The position numbers were made by a program, and so were the translations under genes. Positions 25,785 to 33,909 of a stretch of 64,000 nt of DNA are shown here, in pieces. Each line of letters begins with the position of its first letter. The first letter of the stretch is position 1. Where the stretch lies: the NCBI GenBank assembly GCA_902762385.1, contig CACWNQ010000010.1, positions 90,019 through 154,018 of the forward strand. Direction: 5' to 3'. The notes under the pieces were generated by a model. It was not told where the DNA came from, made no database searches, and saw nothing but the letters and a program-made list of their open reading frames with translations. This stretch comes from an uncultured Bacteroidales bacterium (GTDB lineage: Bacteria; Bacteroidota; Bacteroidia; Bacteroidales; Muribaculaceae).

Positions 25785-26218
25785 CAGTTATTAGTAATGA
25801 ACAAATTCACGCCTCTCATGAAACCTTTTTGAACAGTTTTCATGAGTTTTTCGCTAATTGCAATGCAAATATAATTGTGATTTTGTAAATGTCAACAACT
25901 CATGCAACCTATTTTGGTAATGATTAATAAGGTTTTGGTTTTTTTTACAAAATCACCCTATTTTTCAGCATCTTGTAAAGAATTTTAAACAAAAGCAATG
26001 ACCATATTACAAAAGAACAACCTAAAAAAACACAATCGGCTATTATCTAGTCAGGCCCATTACCAAAGCACAAAGCACCACAAATCACAAAACCCAATTT
26101 TCGTTATGGTTAATAAAAAAACATGTTCAGTCGACCGTAAAATGAAAATAATGTGTAATTTTGTAGCGACTAGCTCCACATAGTCGACCCTAGTCTATTC
26201 GTTTACTAAAAAACATAT
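25785..26218. other. AT-rich intergenic region with an inverted repeat and AGTCGACC pair
   Basis: No convincing gene; a 61-codon frame at 25998-26183 has no family features. CTCATGAAA (25815-25823) and TTTCATGAG (25838-25846) can form a hairpin followed by T on the plus strand. AGTCGACC occurs at 26129-26136 and again at 26182-26189, bracketing the -7 element of the phoH gene, and may be a regulator site. Confidence 0.5.
26156..26163 (+). promoter_or_regulatory. -7 element of the phoH gene
   Basis: TAATTTTG fits TAnnTTTG, 56 bases upstream of the start. No clear -33 TTTG. Confidence 0.45.
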
Positions 26219-27193
26219 ATGATAGAACGGCACATAATGATCGACAACGTTGACCCCGTGGTGTTTTATGGGGTTAACAACAGTAACATCCAGCTCATTC
26301 GCAACCTTTTCCCCAAGCTTCGCATGGCGGCGCGCGGGTCGGTGATAACTGTAATTGGCGATGAGCAGGAGACGCTGAAGTTTGAACACGACATCAAGCA
26401 GCTCGAGGAGTACTGCGCCACCTACAACACCCTCCCTGAGGATGTTATTCTCGACACCATCAAGGGTTTGCCCCCTAAGGAATTAAAGATGGACGACGTG
26501 ATAATCTATGGTGTGAATGGTAAGCCTATTAAGGGCCGAACGCCTAATCAGCAACTTATGGTCAAGACCTTCAACGAGAACGACTTGACATTTGCATTGG
26601 GCCCTGCAGGCACAGGTAAGACTTACCTTGCTGTGGCACTTGCCGTGCGAGCCCTCAAGAACCGTGAGGTAAGAAAGATAATCCTGTCACGTCCAGCAGT
26701 AGAGGCAGGTGAGAAATTAGGCTTCCTGCCAGGCGACATGCGCGACAAAATAGATCCCTACCTGCAGCCGCTCTACGACGCTCTCGAGGACATGATTCCT
26801 GGTGCCAAACTCAAGGAATACATGGATACAAATGTCATTCAGATTGCACCGCTTGCATTCATGCGCGGTCGCACCCTGAACGATGCCATCGTTGTTCTTG
26901 ACGAGGCTCAGAACACTACCACCCACCAAATCAAGATGTTCCTCACACGTTTGGGCATGGGTTCAAAGATGGTCATCACAGGCGACACCACTCAAATTGA
27001 CTTGCCTCGCACCGTGTCATCAGGATTAATACAAGCCCTCAAGGTGCTTAATGGAGTGAAAGGCATAGGCAAAATCGAGTTCGGCAAGAAAGACATCGTT
27101 CGCCATCAGCTCGTGCAGCGCATTGTTGAGGCCTATGAGAAGCATGATGCGCTTCTCAAAGCAGGGCTTGAAGAAAAGTATGAACAAGGCTAG
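26219..27193 (+). CDS. phoH: PhoH family ATPase/RNA helicase-like protein
   Basis: A protein of 324 residues, cytoplasmic. An N-terminal KH-like/SpoVAE-type region (about 1-105) precedes the PhoH P-loop domain (about 110-310). Walker A is GPAGTGKT (about 128-135), followed by the PhoH signatures ILSRPAVEAGEKLGFLPGD and IVVLDEAQN (Walker B), and a FLTRLGMGSKMVITGD motif. The length and layout match the PhoH-like proteins found near ybeY in many bacteria, linked to RNA metabolism. It is the first of three closely spaced genes on this strand (menG and pfkA follow). Family is certain; exact role is not. Confidence 0.95.
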   Translation: MIERHIMIDNVDPVVFYGVNNSNIQLIRNLFPKLRMAARGSVITVIGDEQETLKFEHDIKQLEEYCATYNTLPEDVILDTIKGLPPKELKMDDVIIYGVNGKPIKGRTPNQQLMVKTFNENDLTFALGPAGTGKTYLAVALAVRALKNREVRKIILSRPAVEAGEKLGFLPGDMRDKIDPYLQPLYDALEDMIPGAKLKEYMDTNVIQIAPLAFMRGRTLNDAIVVLDEAQNTTTHQIKMFLTRLGMGSKMVITGDTTQIDLPRTVSSGLIQALKVLNGVKGIGKIEFGKKDIVRHQLVQRIVEAYEKHDALLKAGLEEKYEQG

Positions 27194-27226
27194 TCAATCT
27201 AGTCAAACCAGAAAAAATATAGACTA

Positions 27227-27958
27227 TTGAAAGTAGAGAATGTTAAGCCTTATGGCGAGAATGGAGCGAAATCCAAGCAGGTAGAGGTGATGTTCGACAG
27301 CATTGCCCCTGCCTACGACTTCATGAACCGCGCCATGACACTTGGAATCGACCGCTGGTGGAGACATGTGGCAGTTAAGATGGTGCGCCGGGTTAATCCT
27401 CGCCGCATTCTTGATGTTGCAACAGGTACTGGCGACTTTGCCATAGGACTTTACAAAAACATCAAACCTGATGCTGTGGTGGGCATTGACCTATCACAAG
27501 GCATGCTCGACGTGGCACGAAAGAAGATTGAAAAGCACTGTTTGAATGGTGCTATCACAGTGCAGCAAGGCGACTGCCTGGCATTGCCGTTTGAGGATTC
27601 TAGTTTCGATGCGGTTACGGTGGCATTTGGAGTGCGCAACTTTGAGCACTTGCTTCAAGGCTACCAGCAGATGCACCGTGTGCTTGCGCCAGGTGGCATG
27701 CTGTGCGTGATAGAGCTATCAACGCCCCGAAACCGTGTAGTGCGCTGGTTCTATGACCTCTACACGCTGCACATTATTCCGTGGGTGGGTGCTCTTAAGT
27801 CGCACGACCGCAGTGCCTACCGCTATCTTCCCGAGAGCATCGCTGCTGCGCCTCAAGGCCATGACATGCTCGTCATTATGCGACAAGCAGGATTTAGCGA
27901 TTGTAAGGTAAAGCGCTTAACATTTGGCACTTGCTCTATCTATACAGGAAATGCATAA
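27227..27958 (+). CDS. ubiE: Demethylmenaquinone/ubiquinone methyltransferase (UbiE/MenG)
   Basis: A protein of 243 residues starting at TTG 27227; no ATG fits upstream, and the next ATG would remove the conserved VMFDSIAPAYDFMNR block. The SAM-binding motif I is LDVATGTGDFAIGL (about 62), with the family motifs GIDLSQGML, AFGVRNFEHL and the C-terminal YRYLPESI. It methylates demethylmenaquinone to menaquinone, the quinone of anaerobic Bacteroidales, at the inner membrane. The context fits: the cytochrome bd genes (quinol oxidase) lie 1.5 kb downstream. It starts 33 bases after phoH. Confidence 0.94.
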   Translation: MKVENVKPYGENGAKSKQVEVMFDSIAPAYDFMNRAMTLGIDRWWRHVAVKMVRRVNPRRILDVATGTGDFAIGLYKNIKPDAVVGIDLSQGMLDVARKKIEKHCLNGAITVQQGDCLALPFEDSSFDAVTVAFGVRNFEHLLQGYQQMHRVLAPGGMLCVIELSTPRNRVVRWFYDLYTLHIIPWVGALKSHDRSAYRYLPESIAAAPQGHDMLVIMRQAGFSDCKVKRLTFGTCSIYTGNA

Positions 27959-27997
27959 ACCAGATTGACCAGAATAAAAACGAAATACGATAACGAT

Positions 27998-28978
27998 ATG
28001 GCAAAAATCAAGACTATTGGCGTGTTGACATCAGGAGGTGATGCTCCAGGCATGAACGCTGCTATCAGGGCGGTGACACGCGCTGCAATTTCCCATGAAT
28101 TTAACGTGAAAGGCATCTATCGCGGATACCGCGGTTTAGTAGAGGATGAAATCATCGACTTCCATGCCGAGGATGTGTCGAATATCATACATCGTGGCGG
28201 CACAATTTTGCGTACCGCACGCTGCAAAGAATTTTTGACTCCTGAGGGTCGCCAAAAGGCCTATGACAACATGTGCAAGCATGGCATCGATGCACTTGTG
28301 GTGATTGGTGGTGATGGCACACTCACAGGCGCTAAGGTGTTTGCCAGTGAATTTGATGTGCCTATCGTTGGTATCCCCGGAACTATCGACAATGACCTCT
28401 ATGGTACCGACCACACCGTTGGCTACGACACTGCGCTCAATACCATAATGTGGTGCGTGGATCGCATACGCGACACCGCCAACAGCCATGAACGCCTGTT
28501 CTTTATCGAGGTGATGGGACGTGAGGCCAGTTTCCTCGCACTTTATGGTGCTATCGCCGGTGGTGCCGAGGCCGTAATCATACCTGAACTCGCTATAGAG
28601 GGTGACCAGCTTGCAAAATTAATTGAACACGGATTCCGCACTACCAAGAAATCGTCGATAGTACTTGTGGCAGAGAATCCTGTTACGGGCGGAGCCATGC
28701 AACTTGCTGAACGCGTGCGCAAAGAGTATCCTAAGTATGATGTGCGCGTCACCATCCTCGGGCACTTGCAGCGTGGCGGCTCACCCACGGCGCAAGACCG
28801 CATCTTGGCGTCGCGCATGGGTGCCACCGCTATCGAGGCCCTGGTTGAGGGTCAGCGCAACGTGATGATAGGCGATGATGACGAACAGATGGTCTATGTG
28901 CCTTTCAATAAGGCCATTAAGTATGAGAAAGCTATCGACCGCCATCTTCTAGAGACAATAGCACGACTCTCGAAATAA
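27998..28978 (+). CDS. pfkA: ATP-dependent 6-phosphofructokinase
   Basis: A protein of 326 residues from ATG 27998 ([20 protein letters not shown]), the standard start; an in-frame TTG at 27965 would add 11 residues that do not fit the family. GGDGT (about 104) indicates ATP rather than pyrophosphate as donor, and PGTIDND with Asp as catalytic base, EVMGR and the hexose-6-phosphate-binding HLQRGGSPT are all present. It phosphorylates fructose 6-phosphate in glycolysis in the cytoplasm. The gene lies 39 bases after ubiE. Length is that of the bacterial PfkA tetramer subunit. Confidence 0.96.
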   Translation: MAKIKTIGVLTSGGDAPGMNAAIRAVTRAAISHEFNVKGIYRGYRGLVEDEIIDFHAEDVSNIIHRGGTILRTARCKEFLTPEGRQKAYDNMCKHGIDALVVIGGDGTLTGAKVFASEFDVPIVGIPGTIDNDLYGTDHTVGYDTALNTIMWCVDRIRDTANSHERLFFIEVMGREASFLALYGAIAGGAEAVIIPELAIEGDQLAKLIEHGFRTTKKSSIVLVAENPVTGGAMQLAERVRKEYPKYDVRVTILGHLQRGGSPTAQDRILASRMGATAIEALVEGQRNVMIGDDDEQMVYVPFNKAIKYEKAIDRHLLETIARLSK

Positions 28979-29057
28979 GTTTTAGGTGAGAGTGACGAGG
29001 AAAAAGTTCGTTACTAAATCTTCGAAAAACAATTACTGATTTTTTGAAAAATAGCAA

Positions 29058-29106
29058 AAAAAGTTACCTTTTGGTATATACCTTTTGGTAACTTTTTGTA
29101 TATTTG
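29058..29106 (+). promoter_or_regulatory. cyd operon promoter with a tandem operator-like repeat
   Basis: ACCTTTTGGTA occurs twice (29066-29076 and 29080-29090) with a 14-base step. The whole block is also an inverted repeat: AAAGTTACC and GGTAACTTT arms around a GGTATATACC core. TATATTTG (29099-29106) is the -7 element, just 8 bases downstream. This looks like an operator for a dimeric regulator of the bd oxidase genes. Confidence 0.6.
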
Positions 29107-29133
29107 CGCTGAAACATTTAAAGAGTTGATATT

Positions 29134-29358
29134 ATGGCACAAAGAAATGGTTTCTGGGCTCGTGCCGTTGACCTCTATGTCGACGGTTTCCGCTCAATGA
29201 CTGTTGGCAAGACGCTATGGCTCATCATTGCCATCAAGCTTTTTGTCTTCTTTGTCATAATCAAGATTCTGTTCTTCCCCAACTTTCTCTCAACAAAGAG
29301 CGATAGCGACGACGGCAAAGCACAATATGTGCGTGAACAACTCATCAATGACAAGTAA
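29134..29358 (+). CDS. DUF4492 family small membrane protein of the cytochrome bd operon
   Basis: A protein of 74 residues. The amphipathic N-terminus (FWARAVDLYVDGFRSM) is followed by one transmembrane helix (about 27-50, LWLIIAIKLFVFFVIIKILFF-like). DUF4492 proteins are found right before cydA in Bacteroidetes and are thought to be a bd oxidase accessory or small subunit, though this is not proven here. The gene is 58 bases upstream of cydA and is the first of the operon behind the tandem-repeat promoter. Confidence 0.88.
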   Translation: MAQRNGFWARAVDLYVDGFRSMTVGKTLWLIIAIKLFVFFVIIKILFFPNFLSTKSDSDDGKAQYVREQLINDK

Positions 29359-29416
29359 GAACATCCAACAACTCAAAACCGATAACCGAATACTAATAAC
29401 TAACAACTAATAACTT

Positions 29417-31006
29417 ATGAGTGATTTATTAATGAACGTAGTCGACTGGTCAAGGGCACAGTTTGCACTCACAGCCTGTTATCACTGGTTGTTTGTACCA
29501 TTGACTTTAGGACTGGGAATAATAATCGGTGTGATGGAGACCATCTATTATCGCACTCGCGACGAGAAATGGCTCGCCACCACCAAGTTCTGGATGACAC
29601 TCTTTGGCGTGAACTTCGCCATTGGTGTTGCCACAGGAATCATCCTTGAGTTTGAGTTCGGAACCAATTGGTCGAACTATAGCTGGTTTGTAGGCGACAT
29701 TTTTGGTGCTCCACTTGCTATTGAAGGTATCCTGGCTTTCTTCATGGAGTCGACGTTCATCGCTGTGATGTTCTTCGGCTGGAAGAAGGTCTCGCCCAAG
29801 TTCCACCTCGCAGCCACATGGCTCACTGCACTAGGTGCCAGCATCTCGGCCTTGTGGATTCTTGTTGCCAACGCATGGATGCAGCACCCAGTGGGTTGCA
29901 CTTTCAACCCTGAAACAATGCGCAACGAGATGACCGACTTTTGGGCAGTGGCATTGTCGCCAATGGCAATGAGCAAGGTATTTCACACCGTGACCAGTGC
30001 ATGGACTCTAAGCGGTGCCTTTGTGGTCGGCGTGTGTGGATGGATGCTGCTAAAGGGCCGCAATCGTGACCACTGCATCCGCAGCCTCAAGGTTGGTGGT
30101 TGGGTTGGTCTCATTGGTATTGTACTCACCAGCATCAGTGGCGACACATCGGCAGTTACCGTTGCCAAGCATCAGCCCATGAAACTGGCTGCAATGGAGG
30201 GCCTCTACGAGGGCGAGCCTGGCCAGTCGATAGTTGCCTTTGGTATCTTGAATCCCGACAAGAAAGTGGGCAATGGCGAGAAACCATTCCTATTCGACAT
30301 CTCTATTCCTCATGGTCTTGCTTTCCTTGCTACTCACGACTTCAACGCATTTGTTCCAGGAATTGAAGACATCCTAAATGGCAAGACACGCGACACTACC
30401 AAATTAGCACTCAAGCCATTGTCGTTTGAGGAACGCCGTGAGCGTGGAAAAGCTGCTCAACATGCACTAGCAGGCTATAACGATGCCCTTAAAGCTGGCG
30501 ACAGCGTGACCATGAAGCAGTTCCGCAAAGATATTGACGAGAACTTCAAGTACTTGGGTTACACCTATCTTGAAGAACCCGAGGAGTCGGTTCCAAATGT
30601 TCCACTAACATTCTACTCATTCCACTTTATGGTTACCATTGGTGGCTATCTGGTACTCTTCTTTATCGTGGTACTGCTCTTGCTCTACAAGCCCCAATGG
30701 GTGCCTGGCAAGAAAAAACTGCAGAAACTGGGCTACTGGCTTGCCATCATAACCATTCCGCTCACCTATCTGTGCTCAATGAGTGGCTGGATAGTTGCCG
30801 AAGTGGGCCGACAACCATGGACTATCCAAGACCTGATGCCTAACAAAGTGGCTATCAGCGACCTGAATTCTGGCTATGTGCAGACAACCTTCTGGATTTT
30901 TGCTGTGGTGTTCACTGCGTTGCTGATTGCCGACATAAGCATCATTTGCAAGCAAATCTCGAAGAAGTCAAAAACCAATCTCGACAAAGTAGAAAACAAA
31001 AAATAA
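29417..31006 (+). CDS. cydA: Cytochrome bd ubiquinol/menaquinol oxidase subunit I
   Basis: A protein of 529 residues with about nine transmembrane helices. His23 in TACYHWLFVPLT is the expected haem ligand of the low-spin or high-spin site, a second His lies in MSKVFHTVTSAW (about 189), and a Met in FHFMVTIGG (about 407) fits the axial ligand of haem b558. The quinol loop is long (about 245-390), and GRQPW near 480 is the conserved signature. With CydB it reduces O2 using quinol, giving high-affinity respiration and O2 protection in near-anaerobes. The operon order is DUF4492-cydA-cydB. Confidence 0.97.
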   Translation: MSDLLMNVVDWSRAQFALTACYHWLFVPLTLGLGIIIGVMETIYYRTRDEKWLATTKFWMTLFGVNFAIGVATGIILEFEFGTNWSNYSWFVGDIFGAPLAIEGILAFFMESTFIAVMFFGWKKVSPKFHLAATWLTALGASISALWILVANAWMQHPVGCTFNPETMRNEMTDFWAVALSPMAMSKVFHTVTSAWTLSGAFVVGVCGWMLLKGRNRDHCIRSLKVGGWVGLIGIVLTSISGDTSAVTVAKHQPMKLAAMEGLYEGEPGQSIVAFGILNPDKKVGNGEKPFLFDISIPHGLAFLATHDFNAFVPGIEDILNGKTRDTTKLALKPLSFEERRERGKAAQHALAGYNDALKAGDSVTMKQFRKDIDENFKYLGYTYLEEPEESVPNVPLTFYSFHFMVTIGGYLVLFFIVVLLLLYKPQWVPGKKKLQKLGYWLAIITIPLTYLCSMSGWIVAEVGRQPWTIQDLMPNKVAISDLNSGYVQTTFWIFAVVFTALLIADISIICKQISKKSKTNLDKVENKK

Positions 31007-31021
31007 GAGGAGGACACAACT

Positions 31022-32155
31022 ATGACACACGAATTTTTGCAAAACTACTGGTGGCTTATAATGTCGGTGCTTGGAGCACTGCTAGTGTTCCTACTCTTTG
31101 TGCAAGGTGGACAATCGATGCTAATCTCCACTAAGCGTGGCAAGCGCCCATTGCTCATCAACTCACTTGGACGCAAATGGGAACTTACCTACACAACTCT
31201 AGTGACCTTTGGTGGAGCGTTTTTCGCCTCATTCCCACTGTTCTACAGTACTAGCTTCGGCGGAGCCTACTGGCTTTGGATTTTCATCCTCTTCAGCTTT
31301 GTGATACAAGCAATTGCCTACGAATACCGCACAAAGCACGGCAACGTGTATGGTACCCGATTCTACGACACATTATTATTAATAAATGGCATCGTTGGTC
31401 CAGTATTGCTTGGCGTGGCTGTTGCCGGAATGTTCTTTGGTGCCGAGTTCACTGTCGAGAAAGGCAAACTCCTTGATGCCTCAGTAATCTCACAATGGGG
31501 TCCTCAGCACGGCCTTGAGGCCATTGCCTCGTGGAAGAACCTGCTCTTTGGCTTCATGGTGTTCTTCCTCGCACGCACCCTAGCTTCGCTTTACTTCATT
31601 AATAACATCAACGATAAGGAAGTGCAGAAGAGTCAGCACAAGCAATTGCTTATCAATGCCGTAATCTTTGTGGTGCTTTTCCTTGCTACATGTGCTGTTA
31701 TTCTCACATCGGCAGGCGTCGATATTGATAATGGTGGCAGCGCAATGTGGAAGCCCTATAAGTACTTCGACAACTATCTGCAACTGTGGTGGGCACTGGG
31801 CGCATTGCTCTTTGGTGTAGTAATGGTACTATTCGGCATTGGAAAATCGTTACTCAACAAAGAGTGGAAGTGCGGCATTTGGTGGGCAGGCATTGGCACT
31901 ATACTTGTAGTTATGAGCCTGTTCTGGGTACTGGGTTACAACCACACTGCCTACTATCCCTCATTGCTCGATGTTCAAAGTTCACTTACTATTACCAATA
32001 GTTCGTCGAGCGAGTTTACCCTTCGCGTTATGAGCTACGTTTCACTACTTGTTCCATTTGTGGTTGCCTACATCGCCTACGTGTGGTACAAGATGGACAA
32101 CACCAAGCTCACCGAGAAAGAAATCAAGCAAGCTGGCGACGACGAGATTTATTAA
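31022..32155 (+). CDS. cydB: Cytochrome bd oxidase subunit II
   Basis: A protein of 377 residues with eight or more transmembrane helices, starting 15 bases after cydA. The N-terminal region (LQNYWWLIMSVLGALLVFLLFVQGG) and repeated Trp-rich helices match CydB of the Bacteroidetes type. It is the structural partner that helps hold the haems in CydA. No soluble domains and no unusual insertions were seen. The end is a short cytoplasmic tail. Membrane-located subunit of the bd oxidase; the two-gene arrangement makes this call firm. Confidence 0.95.
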   Translation: MTHEFLQNYWWLIMSVLGALLVFLLFVQGGQSMLISTKRGKRPLLINSLGRKWELTYTTLVTFGGAFFASFPLFYSTSFGGAYWLWIFILFSFVIQAIAYEYRTKHGNVYGTRFYDTLLLINGIVGPVLLGVAVAGMFFGAEFTVEKGKLLDASVISQWGPQHGLEAIASWKNLLFGFMVFFLARTLASLYFINNINDKEVQKSQHKQLLINAVIFVVLFLATCAVILTSAGVDIDNGGSAMWKPYKYFDNYLQLWWALGALLFGVVMVLFGIGKSLLNKEWKCGIWWAGIGTILVVMSLFWVLGYNHTAYYPSLLDVQSSLTITNSSSSEFTLRVMSYVSLLVPFVVAYIAYVWYKMDNTKLTEKEIKQAGDDEIY

Positions 32156-32192
32156 TATCAACACACTTTAATTCCTTCACTAAACAACAATT

Positions 32193-32684
32193 ATGAAAGC
32201 ATTCCGATTTTTAATAATAATTCTTGCGCTTGCTGTGGGCTTTGCAGGACTTAATGCTGATGCCAAGGTCAAGAAGCGCAAAACCACCAAGCGCACTGCT
32301 AAGGCTAAAGTTGTGGAGCCAGCTCCCACCAACTATGATTATGTGCAAGGAGCTTACGAAGAAGACCAGATTTTTGAAATGTCGAAGTATCCACCCGAAT
32401 ATCCAGGTGGCACCGAGGGACTCATCAAATTCCTGAGCGACAACATCAACTATCCCAGCAGTGCCGAAAAGAAAGGCATTCAAGGCACTGTAGTACTCCA
32501 GTTTGTGGTCGAGAAGAATGGCTCAATCAGCAATGTCAAAGTGCTGCGAAGCGTCGACAAGGCACTTGATGCCGAGGCTGTGAGAGTTGTGAAACAAATG
32601 AAACGTTTCGTTCCGGGCTATAACGAGGATCACGCAGCAGTGCGCGTTCTCTATACCCTACCCGTGAGTTTCAAACTGCAATAA
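32193..32684 (+). CDS. Secreted TonB C-terminal-domain protein
   Basis: A protein of 163 residues. Signal peptide (MKAFRFLIIILALAVGFAG), then a very basic Lys/Thr/Ala segment (about 25-45, KVKKRKTTKRTAKAKVV) and a TonB C-terminal domain (about 65-163): PPEYPGG, YPSSAEKKGIQGTVVLQFVVEKNG and DAEAVRVVKQMKRF. Like the protein at 25335-25784 it lacks a membrane anchor and Pro-rich linker, so it is not a classic TonB. It lies 37 bases after cydB and may be read with the cyd operon; a role there is not known. Confidence 0.88.
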   Translation: MKAFRFLIIILALAVGFAGLNADAKVKKRKTTKRTAKAKVVEPAPTNYDYVQGAYEEDQIFEMSKYPPEYPGGTEGLIKFLSDNINYPSSAEKKGIQGTVVLQFVVEKNGSISNVKVLRSVDKALDAEAVRVVKQMKRFVPGYNEDHAAVRVLYTLPVSFKLQ

Positions 32685-32702
32685 TCACCATTTCACACAT
32701 AA

Positions 32703-32741
32703 TTTCTAGGAGTTCTAGGTCACATCTAGAACTTCTAGATT
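32703..32741. repeat. CTAG-type intergenic palindrome, copy 4
   Basis: TCTAGGAGTTCTAG, a short spacer, then CTAGAACTTCTAGA: 13 of 14 positions pair, followed by TTTTC, so it may double as a terminator for the genes upstream. Confidence 0.65.
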
Positions 32742-32765
32742 TTCTCATAAGAGTAGTAACTATAC

Positions 32766-33878
32766 ATGTCGCGTAACACCAATCTGTCGATTTGCAAGGG
32801 AATAGCCATTATCTTGATGTGCGCTGGTCACACCGAGTGCCACTGGCTTATTATCAATTTCATCTATTTGTTTCACATGCCGTTGTTTTTCATCGCGGCA
32901 GGATATTTCTTCAGCAAGAAATATGAGCAAGACCCATGGCTATTCTGCAAGAAGCGCTTTAAGGGGCTTTATGTTCCCTTTGTCAAGTGGAGCTTGCTGT
33001 TCCTGGTGCTGCACAACCTAATGTTTAAGATTGGCATTCTCAATGAGCAGTATGGCAATTGGGAGAATGGCGTGACACACCCCTACTCTCTTCACGACTT
33101 CTACCAGCGACTGGTGCACATCGTGTTCTCGATGGCTGGCTACGACGAGTTTCTAGCAGGTGCTTTCTGGTTTTTCAGGGCGCTGCTGGTGTCGAGCATC
33201 GTGTTCATCATCCTCTACAAGTTGCTACACAACCGCCACAAGTGGCTCGGCGACGACGGCACACTCATTGCAATTGCCCTGATGGCGCTAGGATTCGCAT
33301 GCTTCAAGGTTATCAACAACCTTAAAATTGTTACTATAGTACAAGGTGGCATACGCGAGACGTGGGGAGTAATGTTCTTTGCTCTCGGAGCACTCTATCG
33401 ACGTCACGAGCACCACATTCGCGAACATTGGGCGCTAACGCTGGTCTATGCTGGCCTACTGCTGGGCGCATGCTTCCTGCACTGCCATGGCTTGAACCTC
33501 AAAGTTCAGCTTCAGGACCTTGCCTCAATTCCCATCACCGGCTGCATCGGATTCCTGATGGTGCACGCCATTGCCTCTTCAATCGACCGCCATGACAACT
33601 GGTTCAAGCGCATGCTTATCTTTTGTGGCGACAACACCGTCTACGTGTTCGTCTTCCACATCATCTCTTTCAAAATCGTGTCGGCTATCAAAATCATGTA
33701 CTACGGCCTAGATTGGGGCCAGATAGGTTGCCACATGGTAATCCACCAAAACAGCACGACCGACCTGTTTTGGATTCCCTACACCATAGTAGGCACCGCC
33801 TTGCCACTAATCTGGATTTACTACTACCGAAAAATAAAAGCCAGAATCCTTAATAGGAAACTGGCAACTGAAGTCTGA
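32766..33878 (+). CDS. Acyltransferase 3 family membrane protein
   Basis: A protein of 370 residues with about ten transmembrane helices. The N-terminal pattern SICKGIAIILMCAGH and FLFHMPLFFIAAGYFF-like segments match acyltransferase family 3, with a His in AGH as the likely catalytic residue. These enzymes transfer acetyl or other acyl groups to surface polysaccharides, lipid-linked sugars or peptidoglycan at the inner membrane. No glycan gene sits next to it, so the acceptor is unknown. It is convergent with porQ. Confidence 0.88.
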   Translation: MSRNTNLSICKGIAIILMCAGHTECHWLIINFIYLFHMPLFFIAAGYFFSKKYEQDPWLFCKKRFKGLYVPFVKWSLLFLVLHNLMFKIGILNEQYGNWENGVTHPYSLHDFYQRLVHIVFSMAGYDEFLAGAFWFFRALLVSSIVFIILYKLLHNRHKWLGDDGTLIAIALMALGFACFKVINNLKIVTIVQGGIRETWGVMFFALGALYRRHEHHIREHWALTLVYAGLLLGACFLHCHGLNLKVQLQDLASIPITGCIGFLMVHAIASSIDRHDNWFKRMLIFCGDNTVYVFVFHIISFKIVSAIKIMYYGLDWGQIGCHMVIHQNSTTDLFWIPYTIVGTALPLIWIYYYRKIKARILNRKLATEV

Positions 33879-33909
33879 ATTGAGTGTTCTCAATCCTGCA
33901 CTCTTACTC

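Noticed and set aside
25998-26183. Possible small gene upstream of phoH
   Set aside because: 61 residues with no hydrophobic or domain pattern; it overlaps the promoter region.
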